From: an uncultured Bacteroidales bacterium
GTDB taxonomy: Bacteria > Bacteroidota > Bacteroidia > Bacteroidales > P3
DNA: 48,441 nt
Direction of reading: 5' to 3'
Assembly: GCA_905233475.1 (NCBI GenBank)
Contig: CAJOEN010000021.1
Location: 1-48,441, forward strand
The notes below the pieces were generated by a model. That model was given only the letters and a program-made list of their open reading frames with translations, was not told where the DNA came from and ran no database searches. Position numbers and translations under genes: made by a program. Of this stretch, positions 26,284 to 35,319 are shown in pieces. Within the stretch, counting starts at the first letter, position 1. Every line of letters starts with the position of its first letter.

Positions 26284-27723
26284 ATGAAGAAAATAGACAA
26301 GCTCATAATCAAGTCCTTCATAGGACCCCTGCTACTGACGTTTGCACTTGCAATATTCGTCCTGCTGATGAATTTCCTGTGGAAATACGTCGATGACCTT
26401 GTGGGACGCGGACTGAGCATCTGGATTATAACCAAACTGTTATTCTACGCTTCCATCACCTTTGTGCCTATGGCATTGCCAATAGCCACCCTTTTCGCGT
26501 CAATTATGACAATGGGCAATTTTGGCGAAAAATACGAGCTTGTGGCAATGAAAGCCGGCGGCATATCCGTAAGGCGTATCATGAGGCCTTTGGTGATAAT
26601 AGTGGTTCTGCTAACGATTATGGCTTTTGGTTTTGCCAACAACATAATGCCTTACGCCGTGCTACAACAGAAACGCACCCTGTACTCCATTACCAACACC
26701 AAACCAGCCATCAATATCAAGCCAAGCGAGTACTATTCGGGCATAGAGGGCTATGTAATACGTGTCGATGAAAAAGACAAGCACGACGACAAAACCCTCT
26801 ACGGCATTACCATATACGACCACAGCGATGGCGTAGGCAACAACTGCGTTACAGTAGCCGAAAAAGGCGAAATGCTAACCACTCCCGACGGGCATTACAT
26901 GATCTTCAATATGTACAACGGCTACTCGTATCGCGAGGAGGTTACCGGCGAAAATTGGGTCTCGCGCCCTATGACACGCATAAAATTCGACCAACAGCAG
27001 TTGAAATTCGACTTGTCGGGCTTCAGTCTCGCCTCCGTGGACGACGACTTTTTCAAAGGCAGCTACCAGATGATGAACGTAATGCAACTCGACGAAGCCA
27101 TAGACACCCTTGAACTGGAGCAGGACGGGAAACGCACCGAATTTGTGCAACTTATATTCTCGCGTATGAGCACCTACAATCTTATCTGCACCAACGATTC
27201 CCTTGCCAAATCCAAAAACACCGAATTTCAATACAAAAAAGCCTTCGATAAACTCGACGAAAAAACTCTGGCAAATATAAAACGCGCCGCCCTGCACAGT
27301 GCGCGCATGGCCACCGAGGACATAGGCCTATACGACCAAATGCGTAGTGGCGACCGCGAATACATCAACAAACATTACATAGAGTGGCACCAAAAATTCA
27401 CCCTATCGTTTGCCTGCTTTGTGCTGTTCCTCATCGGAGCGCCTTTCGGCTCCATAATACGCAAAGGCGGACTAGGCTGGCCTTTAGTGGCTTCGGTGAT
27501 ATTCTTCCTTTTGTACTACGTAATAACCACCATAGCACGCAAAGCCATTATAGAAAGTGCGCTACCCACCACCGGAATGTGGATCTCCACAGCGGTACTC
27601 CTACCAATAGGCATACTGCTCACCCTAAAAGCCACCACCGACTCGCCGCTCTTTGATGCCGCCAGCTGGCGCAAATTCTTCGAAAAGCACCGACCTTTCG
27701 GCAAAAAAGAAAAACCACAATAA
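26284..27723 (+). CDS. LptF/LptG family permease
   Basis: A 479-residue YjgP/YjgQ-type permease that, with LptB, lifts lipopolysaccharide out of the inner membrane. Four helices are near the start (LLLTFALAIFVLLMNFLWKYVDDL; FVPMALPIATLFASIMTMGNFGEKYEL) and before residue 125. A periplasmic jelly-roll domain follows (around 130-300). The C-terminal helices include SFACFVLFLIGAPFGSIIRKGGLGWPLV. The Bacteroidota type often has extra residues in the periplasmic part, as here. Whether it plays the F or G role cannot be told. It follows rseP by 3 bases. Confidence 0.93.
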   Translation: MKKIDKLIIKSFIGPLLLTFALAIFVLLMNFLWKYVDDLVGRGLSIWIITKLLFYASITFVPMALPIATLFASIMTMGNFGEKYELVAMKAGGISVRRIMRPLVIIVVLLTIMAFGFANNIMPYAVLQQKRTLYSITNTKPAINIKPSEYYSGIEGYVIRVDEKDKHDDKTLYGITIYDHSDGVGNNCVTVAEKGEMLTTPDGHYMIFNMYNGYSYREEVTGENWVSRPMTRIKFDQQQLKFDLSGFSLASVDDDFFKGSYQMMNVMQLDEAIDTLELEQDGKRTEFVQLIFSRMSTYNLICTNDSLAKSKNTEFQYKKAFDKLDEKTLANIKRAALHSARMATEDIGLYDQMRSGDREYINKHYIEWHQKFTLSFACFVLFLIGAPFGSIIRKGGLGWPLVASVIFFLLYYVITTIARKAIIESALPTTGMWISTAVLLPIGILLTLKATTDSPLFDAASWRKFFEKHRPFGKKEKPQ

Positions 27724-27744
27724 CCAATTACCATTCAAATAATT

Positions 27745-28953
27745 ATGAAAATACTACAGTTGTGCAACAAACCCCCCTACCCTCCTGTTGATGGCGGCAC
27801 CCTTGCCATGAACAGCATAACCTCGGGGTTGCTCGGCAACGGTCATTCGGTTAAAGTGCTATCGGTGGAGTCGGACAAGCACAAGGTAAACCATCGCCTT
27901 ATGACCGACGAATACACCAACGCTACACGTTTCGAGGCCGTCCACATCGACCTTAATATACATATTCCCGGTGCTTTTGCAGCATGGCTCACAGGAGAAT
28001 CCTATCACGTAAAACGTTTCCAATCGCCTAAATTCGCACAGAAACTCACCGAAATACTGAAAAACGAAACTTTCGACATAGTGCACGTGGAAAGTATTTT
28101 CCTGACACCCTACCTCCCTGTGATACGCAAATATTCCAACGCAAAAGTGATACTCCGTGCACACAACGTAGAACACCTTATTTGGCAACGTCTTGCCGAC
28201 TGCACACACAATTGTCTGAAACGCAGTTATCTGAAGCACCTGTCGCTTACGCTGAAAAGCTACGAACTTGAACATATCAACAACTACGATGGCATTGTAT
28301 GCATAACCCGAAAGGACATGGAATATTTTGCCGCCAGCGGATGTACAAAACCTATGGCCGCAATACCTTTTGGCATAGACTTGGCCGACGACATAGAGTA
28401 CGCACAGGAGGAGGGAAACAGCCTATTCCACATAGGCTCTATGGACTGGCAGCCCAACAAAGAAGGGGTGCAGTGGTTTCTCCGCGAAGTATGGGGCGAA
28501 ATTCATGCCAAACTGCCTCAGGCAAGGCTGTATTTAGCCGGACGCAAAATGCCCGACAAACTGCTCAAAGCCAAGTATCCCAACGTATCCATAGTTGGTG
28601 AAATACCTGATTCCATGTATTTTATAGCATCAAAAAAAATAAACGTGGTGCCTCTGCTTTCGGGTAGCGGCATAAGGGTTAAGATAATCGAGGCGATGTC
28701 GGCAGGCAAAGTGGTGATTTCCACCTCTATAGGTGCCGAAGGCATCAACTGCACCGACGGAAAGAATATACTTCTTGCCAACACCCCACAAGAGTTTGTA
28801 AACCAAGTACAACGCTGTTTGGACGATTCCGAATTCTGCCGCACCATAGGCGACAACGCACGCCGCCTGATAAAAGAAGAGTACAGCATATCCAAAACCA
28901 CTGCCAACCTCGAGAATTTTTACAATAATCTACTGACAGAATCCGCACAATAG
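27745..28953 (+). CDS. GT4-type glycosyltransferase
   Basis: This 402-residue retaining glycosyltransferase has the GT-B fold. The N-terminal Rossmann fold starts KILQLCNKPPYPPVDGG, and the mid-region has RAHNVEHLIWQRLA. The C-terminal half holds GSMDWQPNKEGVQWFL and the donor-binding loop SGSGIRVKIIEAMSAGKVVISTSIGAEGI, which includes the usual Glu. The sugar and acceptor are unknown; an envelope polysaccharide or LPS is plausible from the neighbours. It starts 21 bases after the LptF/G gene. Confidence 0.9.
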   Translation: MKILQLCNKPPYPPVDGGTLAMNSITSGLLGNGHSVKVLSVESDKHKVNHRLMTDEYTNATRFEAVHIDLNIHIPGAFAAWLTGESYHVKRFQSPKFAQKLTEILKNETFDIVHVESIFLTPYLPVIRKYSNAKVILRAHNVEHLIWQRLADCTHNCLKRSYLKHLSLTLKSYELEHINNYDGIVCITRKDMEYFAASGCTKPMAAIPFGIDLADDIEYAQEEGNSLFHIGSMDWQPNKEGVQWFLREVWGEIHAKLPQARLYLAGRKMPDKLLKAKYPNVSIVGEIPDSMYFIASKKINVVPLLSGSGIRVKIIEAMSAGKVVISTSIGAEGINCTDGKNILLANTPQEFVNQVQRCLDDSEFCRTIGDNARRLIKEEYSISKTTANLENFYNNLLTESAQ

Positions 28954-29003
28954 CACTAACAAATCTTTTAAAAACAATTATCTGATTTGCAATATATTAA
29001 AAT

Positions 29004-29288
29004 ATGGACAAAGAATTAAACCAACAACAGTTTTGCCAAAGTTGCGGAATGCCTCTCAACGAAGAAGTGCTCGGCACCAATACCGACGGAAGCAAGAACC
29101 AAGATTATTGCATTTATTGCTATAAGGACGGTAAATTTCTGCAAGACTGCACTATGGACGAAATGATCGAGCATTGTGCCCAATTTGTGGACGAAGTGAA
29201 CAAGCAACTGCCCAAACCCATGACAAAAGATGAATACAAACAAATGATGCAAGGATACTTTCCCTTGCTAAAACGTTGGAAAAAATAA
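29004..29288 (+). CDS. Small putative zinc-ribbon protein
   Basis: A 94-residue protein of the zf-ribbon_2 type: FCQSCGMPL (C11, C14) and DYCIYCYKDG (C36, C39) give a four-Cys site. The remainder (MDEMIEHCAQFVDEV and MTKDEYKQMMQGYFPLLKRW) is the conserved helical tail of this family. Function is unknown. It lies 50 bases downstream of the glycosyltransferase and is followed by a perfect terminator hairpin. Confidence 0.85.
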   Translation: MDKELNQQQFCQSCGMPLNEEVLGTNTDGSKNQDYCIYCYKDGKFLQDCTMDEMIEHCAQFVDEVNKQLPKPMTKDEYKQMMQGYFPLLKRWKK

Positions 29289-29309
29289 TTGCAAGTACGG
29301 TTTATATAT

Positions 29310-29358
29310 AAAAAAGGCAGTGGCCTCGGAACGAAGTTCCGAGGCCACTGCCTTTTTT
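29310..29358. terminator. Perfect bidirectional hairpin terminator
   Basis: A-run plus stem arm 29310-29332 pairs without mismatch to 29336-29358 across a GAA loop: GGCAGTGGCCTCGGAAC with GTTCCGAGGCCACTGCC, flanked by six A and six T. It ends the plus-strand block. On the minus strand it is 25 bases after the likely ancestral stop of the lipoprotein gene at 29383, so it serves both converging transcripts. Confidence 0.93.
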
Positions 29359-29382
29359 ATATCTTTATGACAATGAGGTCAA

Positions 29383-29995
29383 TTACTCCTCTTCGACACC
29401 TTCGGATTGCATATTAACAAGCCATCCAAACATTGTTGTGGAGCGGCTCGAGAAACTTCCCGAGAAAGGCACACTGCCTGAGGGGTCGAAAGTCTCGGCG
29501 ACCCGAAATCTTGTTGTCGCTTATCTCGGTTATGTTGATAGTACCGCTTTTCATTACATAGAAATGTTCCATGTCCACTGCCAAACCTACAAGTTGTTTG
29601 TTGGCGAACTTGCCGTTAAGCAACCAGTTGTAGTCGAAAGCAAGCACGTCCTCGGCGGAGATGTAGTTGTCCACGGTAAGATTACCCGGTGTGATGTTGC
29701 CCGAAAGGCGATAGCACATGAACGGGAAAGCTTGGCTCAACCTGCTCGAATCTAATGTAAGCAAATCATCAATGCTCAATCTCATCGAAATGCCTATAGC
29801 ATAGGGGGAGGCGTCTTTTTCGCTGCCGTTTTTCTGCATTACAATACTTGCGTTGAAATCGCTTGTTTCAGTGTTTCCCACGATTACAGCGGCACTGCCG
29901 GTAAGTTCGCTGAGAATTTCATTTACTGCTTCGTCGCAGGAGGTGAAAAACATGGCACCTGCAAAAAAAGCCATCGTTAAAAATAATTTTTTCAT
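29383..29995 (-). pseudogene. Small lipoprotein gene with a probable frameshift near its 3' end
   Basis: The frame starting at 29995 has a lipoprotein signal (MKKLFLTMAFFAGAMFFTSC, Cys20). It runs to a stop at 29414 as 193 residues. Its last ~35 residues (RRDFRPLRQCAFLG...) look foreign: they are rich in Arg, Cys and Trp. From about 29500-29510 a second frame reads VAETFDPSGSVPFSGSFSS, then STTMFGWLVNMQSEGVEEE and stops at 29383, which fits the Ser/Gly/acidic style of the protein. Removing one base near the CCC/AAA run at 29502-29507 would join the two. This could be a real mutation or a base-calling error. The protein has no recognised domain; it looks like a calycin-style or beta-rich surface lipoprotein. 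Confidence 0.7.
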
Positions 29996-30080
29996 TGGTT
30001 CACAATTTTTTATTATTAAATTACTGATTTATTTCCCTTTACGATAAAAACATTATCTTTTGGATAAATTTTTATCGCCT

Positions 30081-30089
30081 GCAAATATA
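30081..30089 (-). promoter_or_regulatory. -7 box of the frameshifted lipoprotein gene
   Basis: Minus strand TATATTTGC fits TAnnTTTGC and lies 86 bases before the ATG at 29995. No TTTG is seen at the right distance. Confidence 0.45.
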
Positions 30090-30145
30090 CGATTTTTTTG
30101 ACAAAGGCATGAAAAAAAATCAAAAAAGTATATACAAATGCCGAT

Positions 30146-30460
30146 TTACATTACTCTCTCCAGCAGAAAACTCACCGGACGAAACCCGTCGTTACAGCTT
30201 ATCATTGCGCTGTAAGGATTTTTCATCCAGCCGTCGTAGAAATTGCCTCGGCCAGCAGCCAATTCCTCCGCAAACCACCTCATAGACCGCCATGCGCTTT
30301 CGCACAGGCCATCCGGTTTCTGCCCGTTGTGCGACACCCATGTTTCGCCCTCGTTAATGTCGCAAGCATGTTCGATTGGATTTTCGTACTTCTGCGACAA
30401 ATCGCTGTAACTCGCCTTGCGCACCACTGTTATTCTAACATCGTACATAAACTTTTCCAT
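30146..30460 (-). CDS. TIGR04076 family protein
   Basis: A small cytosolic protein of about 104 residues from the start at 30460 (MEKFMYDVRITVV); the second Met at 30448 is equally possible. The frame extends to 30514, but the extra residues are not typical. Family segments are ACDINEGETWVSHNGQKPDGLC, W.S.R.FAEELAAGRGNF and SCNDGFRPVSFLLERV. The conserved Cys and Trp pattern is kept. The function of the family is unknown. It lies 60 bases downstream of comF on the same strand. Confidence 0.8.
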   Translation of the reverse strand: MEKFMYDVRITVVRKASYSDLSQKYENPIEHACDINEGETWVSHNGQKPDGLCESAWRSMRWFAEELAAGRGNFYDGWMKNPYSAMISCNDGFRPVSFLLERVM

Positions 30461-30520
30461 TTTAAAAAGCCCTAAAGTAACAAATTTTCGAAAGAAATAT
30501 TGTTTTTCTGGCATTTTATG

Positions 30521-31216
30521 CTAATGCCCGGCAAAAGCCAATCCTGCCACGCTTACTTTTGCGGCATTGGCCTGCAAAACGGCATTGGCACACGATTCCA
30601 AAGTCGCTCCTGTGGTTATCACATCGTCTATAATAAGGATGTGTTTGCCCGCGAAAGTATCGGGTTCGGCAAGTGAGAACTTGTCGTGGACATTCTCCCA
30701 GCGATTGAAACGGGATTTCTTGGTCTGCGTGTCGGTAAACTCCGTGCGAATCAAGACATTGGCACACACCTGTCTGCCAAAATTCTGAGCTACACCTTTG
30801 GCAATCTCCTCACTTTGGTTGTAGCCACGTTTTTTGAGCTTTTTGGAATGGAGCGGCACCGGAACCAAAAAATCCACATCGTCGAAGCGGTGGCTTTCGG
30901 CAATGGCAGCTCCAAGTTGCCGTCCCATAAAGACCGCCAACTCTTTGTTATCTTTGTACTTGATATTATGCAAAATTTTCTGCACACCACCCTTTTTTGA
31001 AAAATAAAGCAGTGCTGTGGCCGCCCCAATTTGCACCCTTCCCCAAAAAATATTTTCAACAGAATTATCTTTTTCGGAAGAAAAATAGGTAAACGGCAAG
31101 CCCAAAGAACAAGCGGTACATATCTGATTTTCAGAACTTAACAACACATCGCCACAACAACAGCAACTTGTTGGAAAAAATATCCCCCGTAGGTCGTTGA
31201 TAAAATTTGCTCCCAT
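30521..31216 (-). CDS. comF: ComF family phosphoribosyltransferase-like protein
   Basis: The 231-residue protein has an N-terminal double zinc-ribbon (FPTSCCCCGD and ICTACSLGLP). The C-terminal type I phosphoribosyltransferase fold has the PRPP loop ILIIDDVITTGATLESC. The middle contains YKDNKELAVFMGRQLG and VPVPLHSKKLKKRGYNQSEEIA, both typical of ComF. In competent species ComF helps import or process single-stranded DNA; elsewhere its role is open. It is divergent from the coiled-coil lipoprotein gene, with 69 bases between starts. Confidence 0.93.
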   Translation of the reverse strand: MGANFINDLRGIFFPTSCCCCGDVLLSSENQICTACSLGLPFTYFSSEKDNSVENIFWGRVQIGAATALLYFSKKGGVQKILHNIKYKDNKELAVFMGRQLGAAIAESHRFDDVDFLVPVPLHSKKLKKRGYNQSEEIAKGVAQNFGRQVCANVLIRTEFTDTQTKKSRFNRWENVHDKFSLAEPDTFAGKHILIIDDVITTGATLESCANAVLQANAAKVSVAGLAFAGH

Positions 31217-31240
31217 GTCAAAAAAAATTAGTATCTTTGC
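31206..31240 (+). promoter_or_regulatory. Promoter of the coiled-coil lipoprotein gene
   Basis: TTTG at 31206-31209, then 22 bases, then TATCTTTGC at 31232-31240, a full match to the -33/-7 pattern. It lies 45 bases before the ATG. The -33 element overlaps the first codons of comF on the other strand. Confidence 0.6.
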
Positions 31241-31285
31241 AATTGCAAAAATAAAAATTTTTATCGAAAATAAAAAATCAAAATC

Positions 31286-32176
31286 ATGAAACTTAAAAAA
31301 ATACTTTTGGTATCGATAGCTGCATCAGCAGTTGCTATTGGAATGTTGTTCACACAATCGTGCAACAGCGGAGATGAATTGTCTCCTGAAGAAATCGCAA
31401 GTCTGAAAACCAAGTACGACAGCATTATGGTCGTTTACGAAAACATGAAAGTGGAATATGCCGAACTCGAAAACACAAACGCCAGAAATGCCGAAGATAT
31501 ACGAGTTAAAGATAGCATTATCAACGCTCAGGCGAAAGAAATTCGCAATTGCTTGAACAACGGAGGCAGGTCTCCCAAATTAGCAAAGAAAGTGGATGAA
31601 CTGCAGAAACAATGCGAAGATCTTACCAAAGAATTAGAGGCATTAAGAGCCGAAAACCAACGATTGAAAGAAGAAAACCGCAAGGCTCAAGAAGATTTGG
31701 CCTCGGCTGACGAAATAATAAACCGTCTGAATGCCGACAATGCCGAAGCAAAGCAAAAACTGGCCGCTGCAAGAGTGCTTCTGGTAAACGACTTGACAGC
31801 CACTCCCGAAAAGAAAAAATGTGGCGGTAAAAATTTCAAAGCCACTAACAAAGCCAATTCCGTAGAACGTATCCACATAGCTGGTAAAATACTGCCCAAC
31901 AACGTGGTTGATCCCGGCACAAAAACATTCTACGCCCGTGTTGCCAAAGGCAGCAACCTTGTAACAAACGCCGGCGAGGAAGCCAAAGCTTTCGATATGG
32001 ACGGTGTTGAAATGCTTTACACCATTGATCAGGACATAGAATTCTACGGACAAGGCCGCGCTTTCTCAATGGTTTGGAGAAAAGCCGAAAACACAAAACT
32101 TGAGGCAGGCATTTACACAGTTACCCTGTACAACAATGGCAACGAGATTGGAAAAACGAACTTCACGCTTAAATAA
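31286..32176 (+). CDS. Coiled-coil lipoprotein of unknown function
   Basis: A 296-residue protein with a lipoprotein signal ending in TQSC (Cys26), so it is tethered to a membrane. Residues 35-170 are a long heptad-rich coiled coil (ELQKQCEDLTKELEALRAENQRL). A globular C-terminal part (about 185-296) is predicted to be beta-rich: VERIHIAGKILPNNVVDPGTKTFYARVAKG, and YTVTLYNNGNEIGKTNFTL at the end. It resembles Bacteroidetes lipoproteins in which a coiled coil projects a small beta domain, but no family was recognised. It has its own promoter and terminator, so it is a single-gene unit. Confidence 0.8.
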   Translation: MKLKKILLVSIAASAVAIGMLFTQSCNSGDELSPEEIASLKTKYDSIMVVYENMKVEYAELENTNARNAEDIRVKDSIINAQAKEIRNCLNNGGRSPKLAKKVDELQKQCEDLTKELEALRAENQRLKEENRKAQEDLASADEIINRLNADNAEAKQKLAAARVLLVNDLTATPEKKKCGGKNFKATNKANSVERIHIAGKILPNNVVDPGTKTFYARVAKGSNLVTNAGEEAKAFDMDGVEMLYTIDQDIEFYGQGRAFSMVWRKAENTKLEAGIYTVTLYNNGNEIGKTNFTLK

Positions 32177-32204
32177 TATATATTTTTTTCATAACTAATA
32201 AGAG

Positions 32205-32231
32205 GGGGCATCCGCAAGGACGCCCTTTTTT
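32205..32231 (+). terminator. Terminator after the coiled-coil lipoprotein gene
   Basis: GGGCATCC (32206-32213), loop GCAA, GGACGCCC (32218-32225) with one A/C mismatch, followed by six T. It sits 30 bases after the stop at 32176. Confidence 0.75.
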
Positions 32232-32251
32232 ATAAACTATAAAAACAAATA

Positions 32252-33661
32252 ATGCCCGCCAACACGAAATACGAACAACTACGTACCTCCCACCCTTCAT
32301 TCTGTTATGATACATTCTCGTACAAACAGACCGACGACGGATTGCTGATAAAATTCCGTTTTACTGCAGGTGCCGACATAGTTTTCGAACCCGAAACCTT
32401 TATACCACAACGCTCTTTTTTCGATTTCGGACGACTGTCGAAAGAACAGTACGACATGCTCATATTCCAAATGGGTATGGTGGAGCTTGTAAGTTATTGG
32501 AAATGCGTTTGTTCTCCAAAAGTAGTGATAAAACCTTTCGCAATCGGACAGGGAGAGATCGCCTTTTGGAAAAAACTGTATTTCAACGGTTTGGGCGAAT
32601 TTTTCTATATCAACGGCATAACTGCAAATGAAGAGGATTTTATGGATATAGCATGCGAAAGCCACCATAAACCGCATTCCGTTGCTTTCAAACTCGACAG
32701 CGACAGTTATCTTGTGCCAATAGGCGGAGGCAAGGATTCTGTGGTAACCCTTGAGGCTTTGCGCAAAGCCGGAACAAGGATACGCCCACTGATAATAAAT
32801 CCCCGTGGAGCCACTACACAATGCGCCGAAATTGCAGGGTTCAGTCAGAGCGATTTCTTTGAGTTCCGCAGGACAATAGACCCGCGTCTGCTACAACTCA
32901 ACGCCCAAGGCTACCTCAACGGACATACGCCATTTTCGGCAATGCTGGCATTTTACACCCTACTCGCTTCGGCACTGACGGGATTAGGGAACATCGCTCT
33001 TTCCAACGAAAGCAGCGCCAACGAAGCTACTGTGATAGGCACATCGGTGAACCACCAATATTCCAAAAGCCTTGAGTTTGAAAACGATTTTAGAGAATAC
33101 GTAAAAGCCTTTGTATCAGCCGATTTTAATTATTTCAGTTTCCTACGTCCGCTAAGCGAACTGCAGATTGCCATGCTTTTTGCCGAAAATCCAAAATATT
33201 TTGAAGTGTTCCGTAGCTGCAACGCCGGTAGCAAACAAAATATCTGGTGCGGCAACTGCCCGAAATGCCTTTTTGCATACATAATTTTGTCCCCTTTCAT
33301 TGAACCGGGGACAATGGAGCATATTTTTGGCAAAAATCTGCTTTACGACAGCAATTTACAGTTGTATTTCGATGAACTTGTAGGCAAACGTCCCACCAAG
33401 CCTTTCGAATGCGTGGGCACCATAGATGAGGTGAAAACTGCCGTGGAAATGACAAAAAAACGCTTCCACAGCCAAACCACACCTCCACAGCTCTTGGCAA
33501 ACTGCGACACTAACGGCTGTGTGGCCGACATTACAGCTTTTTGTAACGACAACAATCTACCTAAGCCTTTGGAAAAAATTCTGAGGCAGGAACTTGAGAA
33601 CGCTAGCGAAAAATACCGTCAAAGTATATCGCACGGCAACTGTTGCGGAAAACGAAAATAA
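32252..33661 (+). CDS. MurL-like UDP-MurNAc-L-Ala-L-Glu epimerase
   Basis: The 469-residue protein carries a PP-loop-like motif VPIGGGKDSVVTLEAL (155-170). The patterns ALSNESSANEATV (249-261), VNHQYSKSLEFENDF (266-280) and a Cys cluster IWCGNCPKC follow. These patterns recall MurL of Xanthomonas, which turns the L-Glu of the muropeptide precursor into D-Glu using ATP. There it works with MurD2, which adds L-Glu. No Mur ligase gene is near, so the pairing is not shown here. Another PP-loop family is the alternative. The stop of the gene is 80 bases before guaB. Confidence 0.6.
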   Translation: MPANTKYEQLRTSHPSFCYDTFSYKQTDDGLLIKFRFTAGADIVFEPETFIPQRSFFDFGRLSKEQYDMLIFQMGMVELVSYWKCVCSPKVVIKPFAIGQGEIAFWKKLYFNGLGEFFYINGITANEEDFMDIACESHHKPHSVAFKLDSDSYLVPIGGGKDSVVTLEALRKAGTRIRPLIINPRGATTQCAEIAGFSQSDFFEFRRTIDPRLLQLNAQGYLNGHTPFSAMLAFYTLLASALTGLGNIALSNESSANEATVIGTSVNHQYSKSLEFENDFREYVKAFVSADFNYFSFLRPLSELQIAMLFAENPKYFEVFRSCNAGSKQNIWCGNCPKCLFAYIILSPFIEPGTMEHIFGKNLLYDSNLQLYFDELVGKRPTKPFECVGTIDEVKTAVEMTKKRFHSQTTPPQLLANCDTNGCVADITAFCNDNNLPKPLEKILRQELENASEKYRQSISHGNCCGKRK

Positions 33662-33674
33662 TTTGTATATTTGC
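33643..33674 (+). promoter_or_regulatory. Promoter of guaB
   Basis: TTG at 33643-33645 (inside the end of the upstream gene), 20 bases, then TATATTTGC at 33666-33674. The ATG of guaB is 67 bases further on. Confidence 0.55.
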
Positions 33675-33741
33675 ATACTTGGAAATACCCGAGAAATAGT
33701 TTATAAACATTTGTTTAGCAATATTTTAAACATTTAGAATT

Positions 33742-35244
33742 ATGGCACACATCATCGAAGACATTTCAAGAACTTTCAACGAATATTTGTTGATACCCGG
33801 ATTGACCACCAAAGATTGTACCCCCGAGACGGTATCGCTACACACACCGCTTGTAAAATTCCGCAAAGGCGAACAACCTAAAATATTGCTGAACATACCG
33901 TTCGTTTCGGCCATTATGCAATCGGTTTCGGACTCCAACATGGCCATAGCATTGGCCAAAAACGGCGGACTGTCGTTCATCTTCGGTTCGCAATCCATCG
34001 AAAGTCAGGCCGAAATGGTGCGCAAAGTAAAGAAATACAAAGCTGGTTTTGTGGTGAGCGACGCCAACCTGACTCCCGAAGACACTCTACGTGAAGTTTT
34101 GGAACTTAAAGAACGCACGGGATTCTCCACCATAGGCATAACCCACGACGGTTCGTCCAACGGCAAACTCTTGGGCATTGTTACCAGCCGCGATTACCGT
34201 CCCTCGCGCACACCTCTCGACACCAAAATCAAGGATTTTATGACTCCTTTCGAAAAACTTGTGGTGGGACGCGAAGGCATAAATCTCGACGAGGCCAACG
34301 ACATCATCTGGGACAACAAAATCAACGCCCTGCCAATAATCGACAAGGAACAAAATCTGAAATACTTTGTCTTCCGCAAGGACTACGACAACCACAAGGA
34401 CAATCCCAACGAACTACTCGACCACCACAAACGCCTTCTGGTAGGTGCCGGTATCAATTCGCGCGACTATGCCGAACGTGTGCCCAAACTCATAGAAGCC
34501 GGCGTGGATGTGCTATGTATCGACTCCAGCGACGGCTTTTCGGAATGGCAGGCCGAAACCATAAAATACATTCGCGACAACTACGGCGACGAAGTGAAAG
34601 TCGGTGCAGGGAATATCGTTGATCGTGAGGGCTTTATGTATCTTGCCGAAGCCGGTGCCGATTTTATAAAAGTGGGCATAGGCGGCGGTTCTATCTGCAT
34701 AACCCGCGAACAGAAAGGTATAGGACGCGGTCAGGCTACAGCTCTTATAGAAGTGGCAAAAGCACGCGACGAGTATTTCAAAGAAAAAGGCGTTTACATT
34801 CCAATTTGCTCCGACGGAGGCATAGTTCAGGACTACCACATGTCGCTGGCATTGGCAATGGGTGCCGATTTCCTTATGATGGGACGCTATTTCGCACGTT
34901 TCGACGAAAGTCCTACAAAAAAACTGCTCATCGGCGGAAACTACGTAAAAGAATACTGGGGCGAAGGCTCCAACCGCGCCCGCAACTGGCAACGCTACGA
35001 CATGGGCGGAAAATCGGGTATGAAATTCGAAGAGGGTGTGGACAGCTACGTGCCCTACGCCGGCAAACTTAAAGACAACCTCGACGTCACCCTTGGTAAA
35101 ATAAAATCCACAATGTGCAGTTGCGGAGCCACCTCAATCGATATTTTCAAACAAACGGCAAAAATAACACTCGTGTCCTCCACAAGCATTATCGAAGGCG
35201 GTGCCCACGACGTTATCCTTAAAGAGACAAAACGCGACAACTAA
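33742..35244 (+). CDS. guaB: IMP dehydrogenase
   Basis: The 500-residue enzyme oxidises IMP to XMP with NAD+, the committed step to GMP. A TIM barrel is interrupted by two CBS domains (about 105-215, [11 protein letters not shown] and INALPIID). The catalytic loop is [15 protein letters not shown] with Cys319. The mobile flap has [10 protein letters not shown] (Arg418, Tyr419), with Arg382 (MMGRYFARF) and Glu431 ([15 protein letters not shown]). These four positions have the same residue numbers as in the Tritrichomonas foetus enzyme, which it resembles closely from memory in this half. This differs from the GPGSICTTR form of most bacteria. It has its own promoter; prmA follows after 75 bases. 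Confidence 0.95.
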   Translation: MAHIIEDISRTFNEYLLIPGLTTKDCTPETVSLHTPLVKFRKGEQPKILLNIPFVSAIMQSVSDSNMAIALAKNGGLSFIFGSQSIESQAEMVRKVKKYKAGFVVSDANLTPEDTLREVLELKERTGFSTIGITHDGSSNGKLLGIVTSRDYRPSRTPLDTKIKDFMTPFEKLVVGREGINLDEANDIIWDNKINALPIIDKEQNLKYFVFRKDYDNHKDNPNELLDHHKRLLVGAGINSRDYAERVPKLIEAGVDVLCIDSSDGFSEWQAETIKYIRDNYGDEVKVGAGNIVDREGFMYLAEAGADFIKVGIGGGSICITREQKGIGRGQATALIEVAKARDEYFKEKGVYIPICSDGGIVQDYHMSLALAMGADFLMMGRYFARFDESPTKKLLIGGNYVKEYWGEGSNRARNWQRYDMGGKSGMKFEEGVDSYVPYAGKLKDNLDVTLGKIKSTMCSCGATSIDIFKQTAKITLVSSTSIIEGGAHDVILKETKRDN

Positions 35245-35319
35245 CTGATTTTTAAATTTATATATGGAGTAGGAAAGAAAATAATCTTTTCTGCTCTTTT
35301 TTTGTAAAAACATCCAACT

